A stretch of DNA of 34,614 nt, from the NCBI RefSeq assembly GCF_029029505.1, contig NZ_JAKJSD010000028.1:1-34614 (forward strand), read 5' to 3'. Of the stretch, positions 34,207 through 34,614 are shown piece after piece; positions within the stretch are counted from its first letter, which is position 1; every line of letters starts with the position of its first letter. Position numbers and translations under genes: made by a program. The notes under the pieces were generated by a model. The model was not told the origin of the DNA. It made no database searches and worked only from the letters and a program-made list of their open reading frames with translations. Origin of the DNA: Ancylomarina sp. DW003. Its GTDB lineage: Bacteria; Bacteroidota; Bacteroidia; Bacteroidales; Marinifilaceae.

Positions 34207-34614
34207 ATGGCTAAGACAGAAGATGTAAAATATCCAACAAAGAATTTTTTAGTTCCATTGATAATTGTAGGCGTGATGTTCTTTGCAATAGGCTTTGCCT
34301 TAGGAATTAACTCCTATATTATCCCCCTGTTAAATAAAGCACTGGATATTTCCTCAGCAGAATCCTATTTAGTGATTGCAGCAACCTTTTCAGCCTTTCT
34401 TATTTTTGGTTATCCAGCCTCTTTAGTAATCGGAAAAATAGGTTACAAGCGAACCATGGCCTTATCATTTTTAATGTTTGCAGTAGGCTTTTACCTGTTT
34501 ATTCCATCAGCACAAATGGAAAGCCTACCACTCTTTTTGGTAGCCTCTTTTATTAGTGGCATGGGTAATACATTCTTACAAGCCTCAGTTAACCCTTACA
34601 TTACCATACTGGGC
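34207..34614 (+). CDS. FucP/NagP-type sugar MFS transporter, 5' part only
   Basis: An open frame of 136 codons from the ATG at 34207 runs off the window end without a stop. The translation begins MAKTEDVKYPTKNFLVPLII and shows FFAIGFALGINSYIIPLL (helix 1), a loop LNKALDISSAES, helix 2 ending FGYPASLVIGKIGYKRTM, and helix 4 with FISGMGNTFLQASVNPYIT, the QxxxNPY motif of sugar:proton symporters of the FucP/NagP group. It should carry GlcNAc or a related sugar across the inner membrane. It is 111 bases after the acyltransferase gene. Confidence 0.9.
   Translation, partial: MAKTEDVKYPTKNFLVPLIIVGVMFFAIGFALGINSYIIPLLNKALDISSAESYLVIAATFSAFLIFGYPASLVIGKIGYKRTMALSFLMFAVGFYLFIPSAQMESLPLFLVASFISGMGNTFLQASVNPYITILG

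Noticed and set aside
1-34614. CRISPR array, tRNA genes, insertion sequence or integrase
   Set aside because: No regular repeat-spacer pattern, no cloverleaf with a T-arm consensus, and no transposase or integrase motif was found on either strand by eye.

Overview
The window is an AT-rich chromosomal segment of a Bacteroidota bacterium. The evidence is a SusC/SusD pair, promoter elements of the TTG-N17-23-TAnnTTTG type, LytS/LytTR signalling, many lipoprotein signals of Bacteroidota style, and 5S rRNA of the expected form. A marine or anaerobic Bacteroidales/Marinilabiliales-type lineage is my best guess from protein style, but this is inference. No integrase, transposase, CRISPR array or tRNA was seen.

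Layout. (1) 1-300: a 5S rRNA gene, its terminator and a REP-like palindrome; this is the tail of an rRNA operon. (2) 302-5523: exported PD40 propeller protein, CPPC thioredoxin, FKBP lipoprotein, two exported thioredoxin-fold proteins and a DoxX membrane protein. A small lambda-like module sits among these genes: two small leftward genes, one with a Cro-like look, facing a CI-like HTH gene across an AT-rich spacer with repeated half-sites. (3) 5720-16434, all leftward: a LytS-type kinase and LytTR regulator, then a tripartite RND efflux operon whose TolC component carries an N-terminal ABC-type substrate-binding domain, then a DUF6268-like outer-membrane protein and a membrane-anchored class III nucleotide cyclase. 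(4) 16699-22905, rightward housekeeping genes: YqgF/RuvX (TTG start), peptide deformylase, a short ComEC, and TrkA-TrkH (GTG start on trkH). (5) 23320-34614, rightward: an amino-sugar utilisation locus with ROK repressor, SusC, SusD, ROK sugar kinase lacking the zinc site, GH20 hexosaminidase with C-terminal PA14, a NagX/HGSNAT-like membrane acyltransferase, and the start of a FucP/NagP-type sugar transporter cut by the window end.

How the parts work together. In region 5, SusCD would import a GlcNAc-containing glycan, the lipoprotein GH20 would release terminal HexNAc, the MFS protein would carry the sugar across the inner membrane, and the ROK kinase would phosphorylate it, with the ROK regulator sensing the sugar. 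In region 3, the two-component pair would control an efflux pump whose outer-membrane channel carries its own ligand-binding domain. That fused TolC is the most unusual architecture in the window. The CI/Cro-like module and the hairpin-rich spacer between susD and the sugar kinase gene are the next most interesting items.
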